Of a DNA stretch of 29,898 bases, positions 16,340-24,344 are shown one piece after another. The notes beneath the pieces are model-generated. The model ran no database searches. It saw only the letters and a list, made by a program, of their open reading frames with translations, and was not told the origin of the DNA. The DNA is from Thermoplasmatales archaeon (GTDB lineage: Archaea > Thermoplasmatota > E2 > DHVEG-1): NCBI GenBank assembly GCA_023128855.1, contig JAGMDE010000003.1, forward strand, positions 1-29,898, in the 5' to 3' direction. The stretch's first letter is position 1; each line of letters begins with the position of its first letter. The position numbers and the translations under genes are program-made.

Positions 16340-17296
16340 TTATAGTATATTAGATTTATACCATTCAATTGTTCTTTGTATTCCTTCATCTAACGATACT
16401 TTTGGTTTCCATCCAAACAATTTGTTTGCTTTTGTCGTATCAAGACAAAGCTTTGTTTTAATTGATGGTTTTGAAAGATCATATTCAATTTCAATGTTTT
16501 TTTTAGAATGACTAATTATTTTTTTAACCAGGTCACTAACAGAAATTGAACTACCACATCCAACATTGAAAAGTTCAAACTTATTCTTCTGTTTTTTTAC
16601 TGTAAGATCAACAAAATCAACAACATTAGAAACATAAAGAAGGTCTCTTTCTTCTTTACCAGTACCCCATACAACAATTTTTCCTCCTTCTTTTGTAGTC
16701 ATAACTTTTGTCATTGTTGCTCCAAAAACATGGGATTTTTCTAAATCATATTTATCATATGGTCCAAAAATATTTGTATGTCTAATAACAGTATATTTAG
16801 TATTGCCTATTCTAGAGTAAAATTCACACATTTTTTCAATGTAAACCTTTGTCCATCCCACTCCAAAATAATTTGGATGAATTTCTTTATTTGCATCAAA
16901 ATCAGTTTCTTTTAGAGGTATATTGCTAGATTGATGCATAACAGTACAGCTAAAAAATACAACATGACCAATATTATATTCAAAAGCACTTCTGAAAATA
17001 AGAGAATTCATCACAGCGTTATCTGTGACATGATAATATGGTTTATTTACTATATCTTTAGCACCAGATGTTATAGCAGCAGCTTGAATTAAAACATCAA
17101 ATCCTTTTTTTAGTAGATTGTTTACATCATCTTCTTTAGTAAGATCTACTTTTATCATCTTAATTTTTGAATTCTTAAAAGGTTTAGAATTAAAATAAGT
17201 TCCATGGACTTCAAAATCTTTTTGATTTGCATAGAATTCTGCAATGTTCCTACCTATAAAACCTGTTGCACCGCATACAAGAACTTTCTTCTTCAT
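16340..17296 (-). CDS. GDP-fucose-synthase-like extended SDR with altered YxxxK
   Basis: An extended SDR of 318 residues. It has CGATGFIG at 8-15, an FFSCTVMHQ segment with the catalytic-site Ser, and NIFGPYDKYDLEKSHV and WKPKVSLDEGI motifs as in GDP-L-fucose synthases and relatives. The active-site stretch reads HPNYFGVGWTK. K150 is kept but the residue four before it is V146 instead of Tyr; a Tyr lies seven before the Lys. The frame permits GTG at 17308, but the ATG at 17296 follows GGTGA by 8 nt and starts at MKKKVLVCGATG, so it is preferred. It is the first of three neighbouring paralogues sharing a GW motif. The role is probably a 4-keto-sugar epimerase or reductase, or a binding protein if catalytically altered. 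Confidence 0.85.
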   Translation of the reverse strand: MKKKVLVCGATGFIGRNIAEFYANQKDFEVHGTYFNSKPFKNSKIKMIKVDLTKEDDVNNLLKKGFDVLIQAAAITSGAKDIVNKPYYHVTDNAVMNSLIFRSAFEYNIGHVVFFSCTVMHQSSNIPLKETDFDANKEIHPNYFGVGWTKVYIEKMCEFYSRIGNTKYTVIRHTNIFGPYDKYDLEKSHVFGATMTKVMTTKEGGKIVVWGTGKEERDLLYVSNVVDFVDLTVKKQKNKFELFNVGCGSSISVSDLVKKIISHSKKNIEIEYDLSKPSIKTKLCLDTTKANKLFGWKPKVSLDEGIQRTIEWYKSNIL

Positions 17297-17311
17297 TTTT
17301 AATTTCACCTT

Positions 17312-18292
17312 TTATTTTTTGATTTTAAGAGTTGTTGTTTCATACCATTCAACAGTTTTCTTAATACCTGTTCTAAACGTGGTTCGTTTTTTCTTACCAA
17401 ATAAAGATTCAAATTTTTTCATACTTAGCATCCTGTATGGAATGGCGGTGGGTCTAGTTTCATCATATTGAGGAATAACATTATGGTTACAAACATCAAG
17501 AATAACTTTAACAGCATCTCTTATACTAATGCTTTCTCCACTACCAATATTGACAGGATCACATGTGCAATATTCATTAAGAACATCCAACATATCATTA
17601 ACAAAATCCTTGACATAAATGAAATCTCTTATAGTGCTCCCATCGCCCCAAACTAAATACGGTTTTTCTTTCTTTAAAGCTCGTTTAATTAACGCAGGAA
17701 GAACATGTGATTTTTCATTGTCAAAGTTATCATATGGGCCATAGATATTTGTTGGTCTAATTATTCCTATTTTCATCCCATATTCCTTGTAATACAACTT
17801 GGCCAATTGCTCAATATACCTATTCACCCATCCGACTCCTAAGTAGAGGTCATAAGGAGACTTATTTAAATCAAGTTGATCTTCACGAATAGGATAGTCG
17901 GCTTCCTGGTAAACTGTAGAACTGCTAATCAAGACTATCTTATCCACATCATTCAATCTGCTGGCTTCTAAAAGACCAGCATTAATTTTTAAATTTGGAA
18001 GTATGGAACCAGACGGATCTTCTTTCATTACCTTAGCTCCATATGTTTGGGCAGCACAAATAAAAATACATTCTATATTTTTTGTAGCTGTAATGCAATC
18101 TTCAAATTTTGTGAAATTAAACCGCTTGTATTTTTCTTTTAAAAAAGGGGGTTTCTTTGAAAAAAAGGTCGACAATACATTAGCTCCAATTGTCATTAGG
18201 CTTTTTGTTAAATTTGTGCCAACCAACCCAGTCCCACCAGCGACTAATGTATTTTTTCCTTCTAAAGTATAATTGGAAGATACTTTCTTCAT
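17312..18292 (-). CDS. Extended SDR lacking both Tyr and Lys of YxxxK
   Basis: A 326-residue extended SDR: VAGGTGLVG near 17-25, ISSSTVYQE with the Ser site (about 122-130), and NIYGPYDNFDNEKSHV. The active-site segment is LYLGVGWVNRYIEQ. At the usual YxxxK positions it reads V153 and N157, so both catalytic residues are missing; Y150 lies three residues earlier. The cofactor-binding end is intact. It is 15 nt upstream of the preceding entry's start and has the same GVGW signature, so the two probably arose by duplication and may form a heterodimer, with this copy non-catalytic. GGAGAT 7 nt before the ATG supports the start. Confidence 0.85.
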   Translation of the reverse strand: MKKVSSNYTLEGKNTLVAGGTGLVGTNLTKSLMTIGANVLSTFFSKKPPFLKEKYKRFNFTKFEDCITATKNIECIFICAAQTYGAKVMKEDPSGSILPNLKINAGLLEASRLNDVDKIVLISSSTVYQEADYPIREDQLDLNKSPYDLYLGVGWVNRYIEQLAKLYYKEYGMKIGIIRPTNIYGPYDNFDNEKSHVLPALIKRALKKEKPYLVWGDGSTIRDFIYVKDFVNDMLDVLNEYCTCDPVNIGSGESISIRDAVKVILDVCNHNVIPQYDETRPTAIPYRMLSMKKFESLFGKKKRTTFRTGIKKTVEWYETTTLKIKK

Positions 18293-18309
18293 TATATTAT
18301 CTCCAAATG

Positions 18310-20307
18310 TTATTGAAAACTCGCATAGTGAAATTCCTCATCACAACGTTTCTGTCGTTTATTATTGTTGAGGGGATAACAAGAATAAAGATATGCCCCT
18401 TTTTTGGTTCCATACCAGACAACTTCTTTAAACCATTCCTCCCACGAAGTCCATTTAGTGCTTGTTCTATCAATAGTATAATGAAAAACACCTTTTTTTA
18501 ATTTGGTGTCCATCCCGTTTAATACTCCTTGATAGATCTCAAAAATATTATATTTGAGAGAAATATCTAAATCGTTTTTAATGAATGGCAATTTCAGCAA
18601 ACCCTGGTTGAATCTGACTGTCTCATCCAATAATTTATCTGGAAGAAAATCACACATAATCGATTTTGCTTCATTATAAAATTTATCAAGAAGGTCCTCA
18701 TAACAAAGTTTAATGAATATGTACTCATCTGCTGGCCACCAGATATTAAGCCACTCTTGAGAGGCAACATGTTCAGAGCCACCCTTTTGAATCTCTTTTG
18801 CTTTTTGATTGAAAAACGATAAAATCTCTGACATTACTTTGTGTTTTTTAGATTCCTGCATAAAAATTTCAATCAATTCTCTAAAGTTTATCGAGTTCAT
18901 TCTGTTAATTAACATAATAGGGATCTGCAAAAGCTTATTAAAATAGATTAATGACACAATCCAACAGAAAATTCTAGTCTTTATCCAATCGTTTTTTGGC
19001 ATTTTATCTGTAGCTATTACAAGTTTCTGTATTTCATGAATCACAGATTTAGAATTAAGGCTAGTGTGATGAGGAATGATTTTTGAATCAACTGTATGTA
19101 AACCATATTTTTTTTGATAGGTAGGTTCATTCATCTGAGTATTTTCAAGCAATACAAGGTTAATAAATTGAATTCTGTTATGTTGGCCACTTTCAATCAC
19201 GCTGAAGACACCATCAGCAAAGGTAGAAAAACTTTCATTTGGTAGACCAATTATCATATCACTAAAAGTAGCTATTTTATGCTGATTAAACATATGTTGC
19301 AACTTTTTATAAGTTTCAGGCGATATGTTACTACGGTTAATACTCTTCAAAGTGTCTGCATTTAAAGATTGAAGGGCTAGATTAACCCCTTTTTGCAGTT
19401 TATTATCATTTAAAATCTTCTGTAGTGTAAATATCTTTTCAGTGGAATTTTTAGTATTTTGGACGGAGAAAGCCTCCGGATATCTATATTGTTTTTTATT
19501 TTCTGCAACCTTTTTAGCAATATCAATATCTCTTTTTAATATACCAAAATTAGCATCACAACAAAAAACAAATTGAATCTTATGTTTTGAAAACCAATCT
19601 ATCTCTTTAAAAACTCTAGTCAGAGTATATTGATTGATTCGGTTTTTTGTTTTAGTGCCCCAAAAACAATATGAACACGAATATGGACATCCCCTATTGG
19701 TTTCTAAAAGTGCAGACCATCCCTCATCCAGATTAGCCTTAATTAATGAATCAAAAATGCCTTCCAAATAAGGCGAAGGAACCTCATCAAGGTTTTTTAT
19801 TCTTTCACTTATTTTATTGTAAATAAAATCTTTTCCCTTCATGAAACCAATAGATGGAATATTCTCCCATGACCTTTTCTTAATGTTTTCTAATATTAAT
19901 AAAAAAGGCATTTCCCCTTCACCATAACTACCAATATCAATAAATGGATATTTATTCAAAAATGTCTTCATACCTGATCGAGATTCAGGCACTTGAGGTC
20001 CACCAAAAATAATCATACATTCATTATCTTTTTCTTTAAGCCATTTGGCTATTTTTAAGTTGATCTGAAAGTTCCAAACATAAGAGCTGAAAAAAACCAC
20101 ATCAGCATCAGAAAGATAATTTGCAGCTTCTTTTACAAAAATTCTTTTATAAACAGGTATTAGAAATTCGTAATCTTCAGGATTTTTCAAATTTTTTTGG
20201 GCATATGCCTGGAGAACACCTATTGAATAAGGAAGATAATATTGGTCACCGAATTTGTCTCCAATCTGTACTAATCCCACTTTAATTTTTTTTTGTTTAG
20301 TTTTCAT
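18310..20307 (-). CDS. Large cobalamin-binding radical SAM protein
   Basis: A 665-residue radical SAM protein, longer than usual. Residues 1-180 resemble a B12-binding domain (VVFFSSYVWNF, IIFGGPQVPES, IGSYGEGEMPF). The [4Fe-4S] motif is CPYSCSYCFWG with C207, C211 and C214. The core continues to about residue 400 (NLALQSLNADTLKSI, MIIGLPNESF). The last 250 residues are a C-terminal domain without a recognisable motif, containing WLNIWWPADEY and WEEWFKEVVWYG and many aromatic residues. Related proteins in surface-polysaccharide loci are poorly characterised; carbon methylation or a radical rearrangement of an NDP-sugar is an inference. Its ATG overlaps the previous TGA (ATGA) and it sits between paralogous SDR genes. 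Confidence 0.87.
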   Translation of the reverse strand: MKTKQKKIKVGLVQIGDKFGDQYYLPYSIGVLQAYAQKNLKNPEDYEFLIPVYKRIFVKEAANYLSDADVVFFSSYVWNFQINLKIAKWLKEKDNECMIIFGGPQVPESRSGMKTFLNKYPFIDIGSYGEGEMPFLLILENIKKRSWENIPSIGFMKGKDFIYNKISERIKNLDEVPSPYLEGIFDSLIKANLDEGWSALLETNRGCPYSCSYCFWGTKTKNRINQYTLTRVFKEIDWFSKHKIQFVFCCDANFGILKRDIDIAKKVAENKKQYRYPEAFSVQNTKNSTEKIFTLQKILNDNKLQKGVNLALQSLNADTLKSINRSNISPETYKKLQHMFNQHKIATFSDMIIGLPNESFSTFADGVFSVIESGQHNRIQFINLVLLENTQMNEPTYQKKYGLHTVDSKIIPHHTSLNSKSVIHEIQKLVIATDKMPKNDWIKTRIFCWIVSLIYFNKLLQIPIMLINRMNSINFRELIEIFMQESKKHKVMSEILSFFNQKAKEIQKGGSEHVASQEWLNIWWPADEYIFIKLCYEDLLDKFYNEAKSIMCDFLPDKLLDETVRFNQGLLKLPFIKNDLDISLKYNIFEIYQGVLNGMDTKLKKGVFHYTIDRTSTKWTSWEEWFKEVVWYGTKKGAYLYSCYPLNNNKRQKRCDEEFHYASFQ

Positions 20308-21299
20308 TTTCTATCTGCAAAATAATTCATTTTCTGTTTATGTTCTTCTGGATGTTGAACAAACCATTCCCAGGTTTTTCTTAGTCCATCTTTAAATTCT
20401 GTTGAAGGATTATAATTAATCATCTTTTTTGCTAAGGAGATATCCATTATCCTTTTAGCAGATCCGCTTGGCTTTTTCGGATTAAAAACATAATTAAAGT
20501 CAACGATGCTTTGAAGGATTTCTACTAACTTTTTAATAGTGCACGGTCTACCACTGCCTAAATTAACAAATCCGGATTTAGTGCCATAATATAAGGCCTG
20601 GATTATACCTTCAGCAACATCTCTGCTGTAAACAAAATCTCTTATAGCTGAGCCATCCCCCCAAACAACCAGGGGATCTTCTTTATGATAAATTCGGTAC
20701 ATCAAAGATGGAATTACTAACGAATTTTCTGGATGGAAGTTATCTCCTGGGCCGTAGACATTAGACGGTCTAACAACTGAAAAATTCTCTAGGCCATGTT
20801 CGACCTTGTAGGCATATATTTGAGCTTCAGCCATCCTTTTAGCCCAACCAGCAAAATCCATGGGCTTGCTCTCTAATTCATAGTCAGATTCTTTAAACTC
20901 TTCTGCATGTGAATATGCTCCCACAGAACTCGTATATACAACTTTTTTTACTTTATTTAACCTGCTTGCCTCTAAAACATTGGTATTCATCATTAACATA
21001 GGCACGAAATGGCTGGCTATTTTTTGAGACGCAGCTTTTACCGATGCTCCGATCCCTGCTATATGAAAAACAAAATCCATATCTGAACAAATTTGTTTAC
21101 AGAAATTAAAATCTGTTAAATCTCCAAAAATATGTTCAGCAGAAATATTTGCCTTAATTTTGTCTAAAGATACTATATTAACATTAGCACTGGCATCTAC
21201 TAAAATATCAACCACTTGTCTACCAATTAAGCCAGTGCCTCCAGTTACTAAAACATTTTTTGACGCGAAACTTTTTAAAACTTTTTCTTTAATTGCCAT
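20304..21299 (-). CDS. Extended SDR with Ala in place of catalytic Tyr
   Basis: A 331-residue extended SDR: VTGGTGLIG at 18-26, FHIAGIGASV, YTSSVGAYS with the Ser site (122-130), NVYGPGDNFHPENS and VVWGDGSAIRDFVYSRD. The YxxxK site is AGWAK: A150 replaces Tyr and K154 is kept, with no Tyr nearby upstream. It is related to the two SDRs downstream and shares the Gly-Trp within the motif. It begins 1 nt after the stop of the E1 beta-like gene and ends in an ATGA overlap with the radical SAM gene, so it is tightly coupled to both. It possibly handles the product of the thiamine-dependent enzyme; the reaction is unknown. Confidence 0.87.
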   Translation of the reverse strand: MAIKEKVLKSFASKNVLVTGGTGLIGRQVVDILVDASANVNIVSLDKIKANISAEHIFGDLTDFNFCKQICSDMDFVFHIAGIGASVKAASQKIASHFVPMLMMNTNVLEASRLNKVKKVVYTSSVGAYSHAEEFKESDYELESKPMDFAGWAKRMAEAQIYAYKVEHGLENFSVVRPSNVYGPGDNFHPENSLVIPSLMYRIYHKEDPLVVWGDGSAIRDFVYSRDVAEGIIQALYYGTKSGFVNLGSGRPCTIKKLVEILQSIVDFNYVFNPKKPSGSAKRIMDISLAKKMINYNPSTEFKDGLRKTWEWFVQHPEEHKQKMNYFADRK

Positions 21300-21300
21300 T

Positions 21301-22341
21301 TTAAAACGGTCCTTTAAAACGTTTTTCCCAACTATAAAATTCTTCTCTAGATAGATCTGTTGTTTCTAATTCTAATTTCTTTTCAATTTCTCGAATAATA
21401 TTAACCGCATTTGGATAGAACTCATTTTCCAAAGGTCTTGTGGTTGGACATGGTGCTTGAGCAAATCCAATTCTATTTACTGGAGATTTTAAATCATTGA
21501 AACATTTCTCTGAAATTCTTGCTGCAAGTTCGGCACCAAATCCACAATGTATCCAATCATTATCAGCAACGATACAATGGCCAGTTTTATTTACAGAATC
21601 TATTATGAGTTTATCATTTAATGGAGCAATAGTCCTTGGATCAACTACTTCAATACTAACTCCACGTTTTGCTAAAACTTCAGCTGCTTTTAACGCTTCA
21701 ACATTCATCCAAGACGTTGCAACAATTGTAATATCATCCCCTGACTGGAGGATATTAGGTTCTTCTAAAGGTATTGGTGTTGGCTCTTCAGGAACTTCAC
21801 CTTCAGTAAAATACAGCCATCTATGCTCAAGGAATATCACAGGATTATCATCACGAATAGCAGAAATAAGTAACCCTTTGGCATCACTTGGCGTTGTTGG
21901 CAATACTACTTTTAAACCTGGGATATGTGCAAATATTGAATGCATACTTTTACTATGCTGAGATGACTGTCCCCATCCTCTGCCTACAATTGCTCTAATG
22001 ACAAGTGGAACTTTTACTTTTCCACCTGACATGTATCTATGTATTGAGACCATATTTGTAAGTTGATTCATCGCTAGAACCAAGAAATCCACACGTTGAT
22101 GAATATGAATTGGCCTTAGCCCATTAATAGCAGCACCTAATCCCATACCAGTCATTGCGTCCTCTGAAAGAGGTGTAATAAAACATCGATCTTTACCAAA
22201 TTTTTCTAAAATATTTTTACAACTACCAAATATTCTTTTATGATCAGTAACATCAAGACCATAAACAAAGATATTTTTATCTCTCTCCATTTCTTGAATC
22301 ATTGCTTCGTTTAATGCTTCTTGAAAGGTTATTTTCCTCAT
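21301..22341 (-). CDS. Thiamine-diphosphate-dependent enzyme, E1 beta / transketolase C-terminal-like subunit
   Basis: A 346-residue homologue of the beta subunit of branched-chain and pyruvate dehydrogenase E1. It opens with ITFQEALNEAMIQEM and VYGLDVTDHK, has the pyrimidine-binding domain (FITPLSEDAMTGMGLGAA) and QSSQHSKSMHS, and ends with the transketolase C-terminal domain (SWMNVEALKAAEVLA, EVVDPRTIAPL). It overlaps the alpha-subunit gene by ATGA and the pair must work together. No E2 or E3 gene is present, so complete 2-oxoacid dehydrogenase activity is unlikely here. In this setting the pair may transfer a two-carbon or acyl unit onto a keto sugar, making a branched sugar. That is inference. 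Confidence 0.9.
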   Translation of the reverse strand: MRKITFQEALNEAMIQEMERDKNIFVYGLDVTDHKRIFGSCKNILEKFGKDRCFITPLSEDAMTGMGLGAAINGLRPIHIHQRVDFLVLAMNQLTNMVSIHRYMSGGKVKVPLVIRAIVGRGWGQSSQHSKSMHSIFAHIPGLKVVLPTTPSDAKGLLISAIRDDNPVIFLEHRWLYFTEGEVPEEPTPIPLEEPNILQSGDDITIVATSWMNVEALKAAEVLAKRGVSIEVVDPRTIAPLNDKLIIDSVNKTGHCIVADNDWIHCGFGAELAARISEKCFNDLKSPVNRIGFAQAPCPTTRPLENEFYPNAVNIIREIEKKLELETTDLSREEFYSWEKRFKGPF

Positions 22342-23300
22342 GAGTACACATCGGTTAATACTTCTTCACAATCTGGAAATGGTGCTTTTTCAGCAAGTTC
22401 TACACTCTTATCGATTTGTTTGTCGATCTCTGTTTCTACCTTTTTGATTTCTTTTTCAGAAAAACCTATTTTTAAAAGTTTCTTTCTCTGTAAATTTACA
22501 GGGTCAACCTTTAACCATTTTTTGAATTCATCTTCTGATCTATATCCAAATTTAAAATCCTGATTTATTCCAACATGCTCTAAATATCGATAATATTTTA
22601 GATGCATAAAACATGGTTTTCCGTTTTCTTTTTGTTTCTTTATAGCCTCTAATGTTAAGTTGTGGATGACTTCTGGATCTGTTGATTTCTCCTTAAAAAC
22701 ATTGCAACCGAACTTAGAAACAATGTCAGTTATTGATTTGAAACTCTGCCTGTCTTTTATATGTGAATGAATTGCAAGTCCATTATCTTCACATACAAAG
22801 ATTATTGGTAGTTTATGCAAACACGCAAAATTCAAACTTTCCCAAAATGCTCCTTCCTCAAGAGCACCGTCACCAAAGAATACGAAAGATAGACCTTTTT
22901 CTTTTTTATATTTTTTAGCAAAAGCACCGCCAAGGCCTAAAGGGATACATGTTGCAACAATTGCTGATGTACCTAAAAAATTGCATTCTGGACAAAACAT
23001 ATGCATGGAACCTGCTTTGCCTTTGGCCATACCCGTTTTCTTTCCGTATAATTCTCCAAAAAAATTGTCTGTTTCACCAGTTCTTGCAAGATATATTCCA
23101 TGATTTCTATATGTTCCATAAATCTGGTCATCTTTTCCAGTAGCATGACAGACACCTGCTGCTATTGCTTCTTCTCCAACTGATAAATGGACAGGTGTCT
23201 TCATATCGTCATCCATGTAATATTTTATTATTGTCTCCTCGCTTTTTCTGATTAAATAGACTTTTTTATAAAGCTCCAAGCTCAATTTTGATTTATCCAT
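22338..23300 (-). CDS. Thiamine-diphosphate-dependent enzyme, E1 alpha-like subunit
   Basis: A 320-residue E1 alpha-type subunit. It has HLSVGEEAIAAGV (38-50), GTYRNHGIYLARTG, KAGSMHMF, and the thiamine-diphosphate/Mg motif GDGALEEG (143-150) followed by CEDNG at 170-174. It is slightly shorter than dehydrogenase E1 alpha chains. The C-terminal region has YRYLEHVGINQDFKFGYRSEDE, replacing the usual RxxGHSxxD-type phosphorylation-loop text with a related but distinct motif. It is encoded just before its beta partner and 13 nt after the GMD-like gene. No lipoyl protein is encoded nearby, pointing to a sugar-pathway role and not central metabolism. Confidence 0.9.
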   Translation of the reverse strand: MDKSKLSLELYKKVYLIRKSEETIIKYYMDDDMKTPVHLSVGEEAIAAGVCHATGKDDQIYGTYRNHGIYLARTGETDNFFGELYGKKTGMAKGKAGSMHMFCPECNFLGTSAIVATCIPLGLGGAFAKKYKKEKGLSFVFFGDGALEEGAFWESLNFACLHKLPIIFVCEDNGLAIHSHIKDRQSFKSITDIVSKFGCNVFKEKSTDPEVIHNLTLEAIKKQKENGKPCFMHLKYYRYLEHVGINQDFKFGYRSEDEFKKWLKVDPVNLQRKKLLKIGFSEKEIKKVETEIDKQIDKSVELAEKAPFPDCEEVLTDVYS

Positions 23301-23313
23301 TTTTTACACCGAA

Positions 23314-24333
23314 TTATTTTTCATGGTAAATTTTTACTGTTTTAAAGTATTCTCTCCAGTAATTTAGAGTATCTTTCAGGGTTTTTTCAAATTTAATTTC
23401 CGGTTTCCAACCGGTATCTTTATTGAATTTTTCTGTAGAAGGAATTTGAAGTGTAACATCTGAAGGTCTTAGTCGAGATTTGTCAACTTTTACTTTTATA
23501 TTTTTGACTTTTGACATTTTCAGAAGCATATCAAGCATTTCTCCGACCTTCATTGTTTCAACTCCACCAATGTTGTAGACCTCTCCAGGTGGACATTTGG
23601 CTACAAGAAGCCAATATGCCCTTACTGCATCTCTTACATCTGTAAATGTTCTGATGCTATCCAAGTTTCCAACTTTTACAACTGGTGGTTTTAATCCTGC
23701 TTCAATTGCAGCTATTTGTCTTGCAAAGGTTGATACAACAAAAACAGCTCCTCTTCTTGGGCCGGTATGGGTAAACATTCTGGTTCTAACGGTTTGTATG
23801 CCCCAAGAGTCCCAATACTGTCTTGCAAGCATATCTTCAGCAACTTTACTGACCGCATAGGGCGAAGCTGGTCTAAAGGGGTTAGTTTCTTTAATTGGAA
23901 CTTCTCTCTTTTGAACTTGACCATAAACCTCAGATGAACTACATATGTGGATAACTGGATCGTAATCAGATGAAAGTTTCAGATCTTTTACAGCTTCTAA
24001 CAAATAACATGTTCCAATTACATTTGCTTCTAAGGTTACAATAGGGGCATCATAACTATAAGGAACATATGATTGGGCAGCTAAATGAAAAATAACATCT
24101 GGTTTTTCCTTTGCTAAAATAGCTTTAATTGAGGGATAATCTACAAGGTCACCATATTTTAAGGTTATTTTGTCTAAAATATGAGTAATGTTTTCAGTGG
24201 GTGATCGCCATCTAGCAAGTCCAATGATCTTAACTTTTGGATGGTTTTCTATTATATAATCTGCGAGATGACTTCCAACGAATCCTGTAATTCCTGTTAT
24301 TAGTACTTTATTTATCTTCCTGTCTTTACTCAT
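23314..24333 (-). CDS. gmd: GDP-mannose 4,6-dehydratase-like NDP-sugar dehydratase
   Basis: A 339-residue extended SDR of GMD type. It has TGITGFVGSHL (13-23), HLAAQSYVPYSYDAP, the dehydratase signature SSSEVYG at 132-138 with the Glu that distinguishes 4,6-dehydratases, YAVSK with Y159 and K163, and RMFTHTGPRRG and RTFTDVRD. It would convert a GDP-hexose or GDP-heptose into the 4-keto-6-deoxy form; in Yersinia and Campylobacter heptose pathways a GMD homologue does this on GDP-manno-heptose. An upstream start at 24378 is possible, but ATG 24333 sits 4-5 nt after GGGGAGGAATT and 11 nt after the preceding stop, so it is preferred. Substrate as heptose is inferred from gmhA/gmhB in the same block. 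Confidence 0.9.
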   Translation of the reverse strand: MSKDRKINKVLITGITGFVGSHLADYIIENHPKVKIIGLARWRSPTENITHILDKITLKYGDLVDYPSIKAILAKEKPDVIFHLAAQSYVPYSYDAPIVTLEANVIGTCYLLEAVKDLKLSSDYDPVIHICSSSEVYGQVQKREVPIKETNPFRPASPYAVSKVAEDMLARQYWDSWGIQTVRTRMFTHTGPRRGAVFVVSTFARQIAAIEAGLKPPVVKVGNLDSIRTFTDVRDAVRAYWLLVAKCPPGEVYNIGGVETMKVGEMLDMLLKMSKVKNIKVKVDKSRLRPSDVTLQIPSTEKFNKDTGWKPEIKFEKTLKDTLNYWREYFKTVKIYHEK

Positions 24334-24344
24334 AATTCCTCCCC

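Noticed and set aside
18190..18501. Plus-strand 103-codon ORF crossing a gene junction
   Set aside because: Overlaps two minus-strand genes with clear families; composition reflects their complement.
21497..21961. Plus-strand 154-codon ORF
   Set aside because: Lies wholly antisense to the well-supported E1 beta-like gene and has no family motif; it is a shadow frame.
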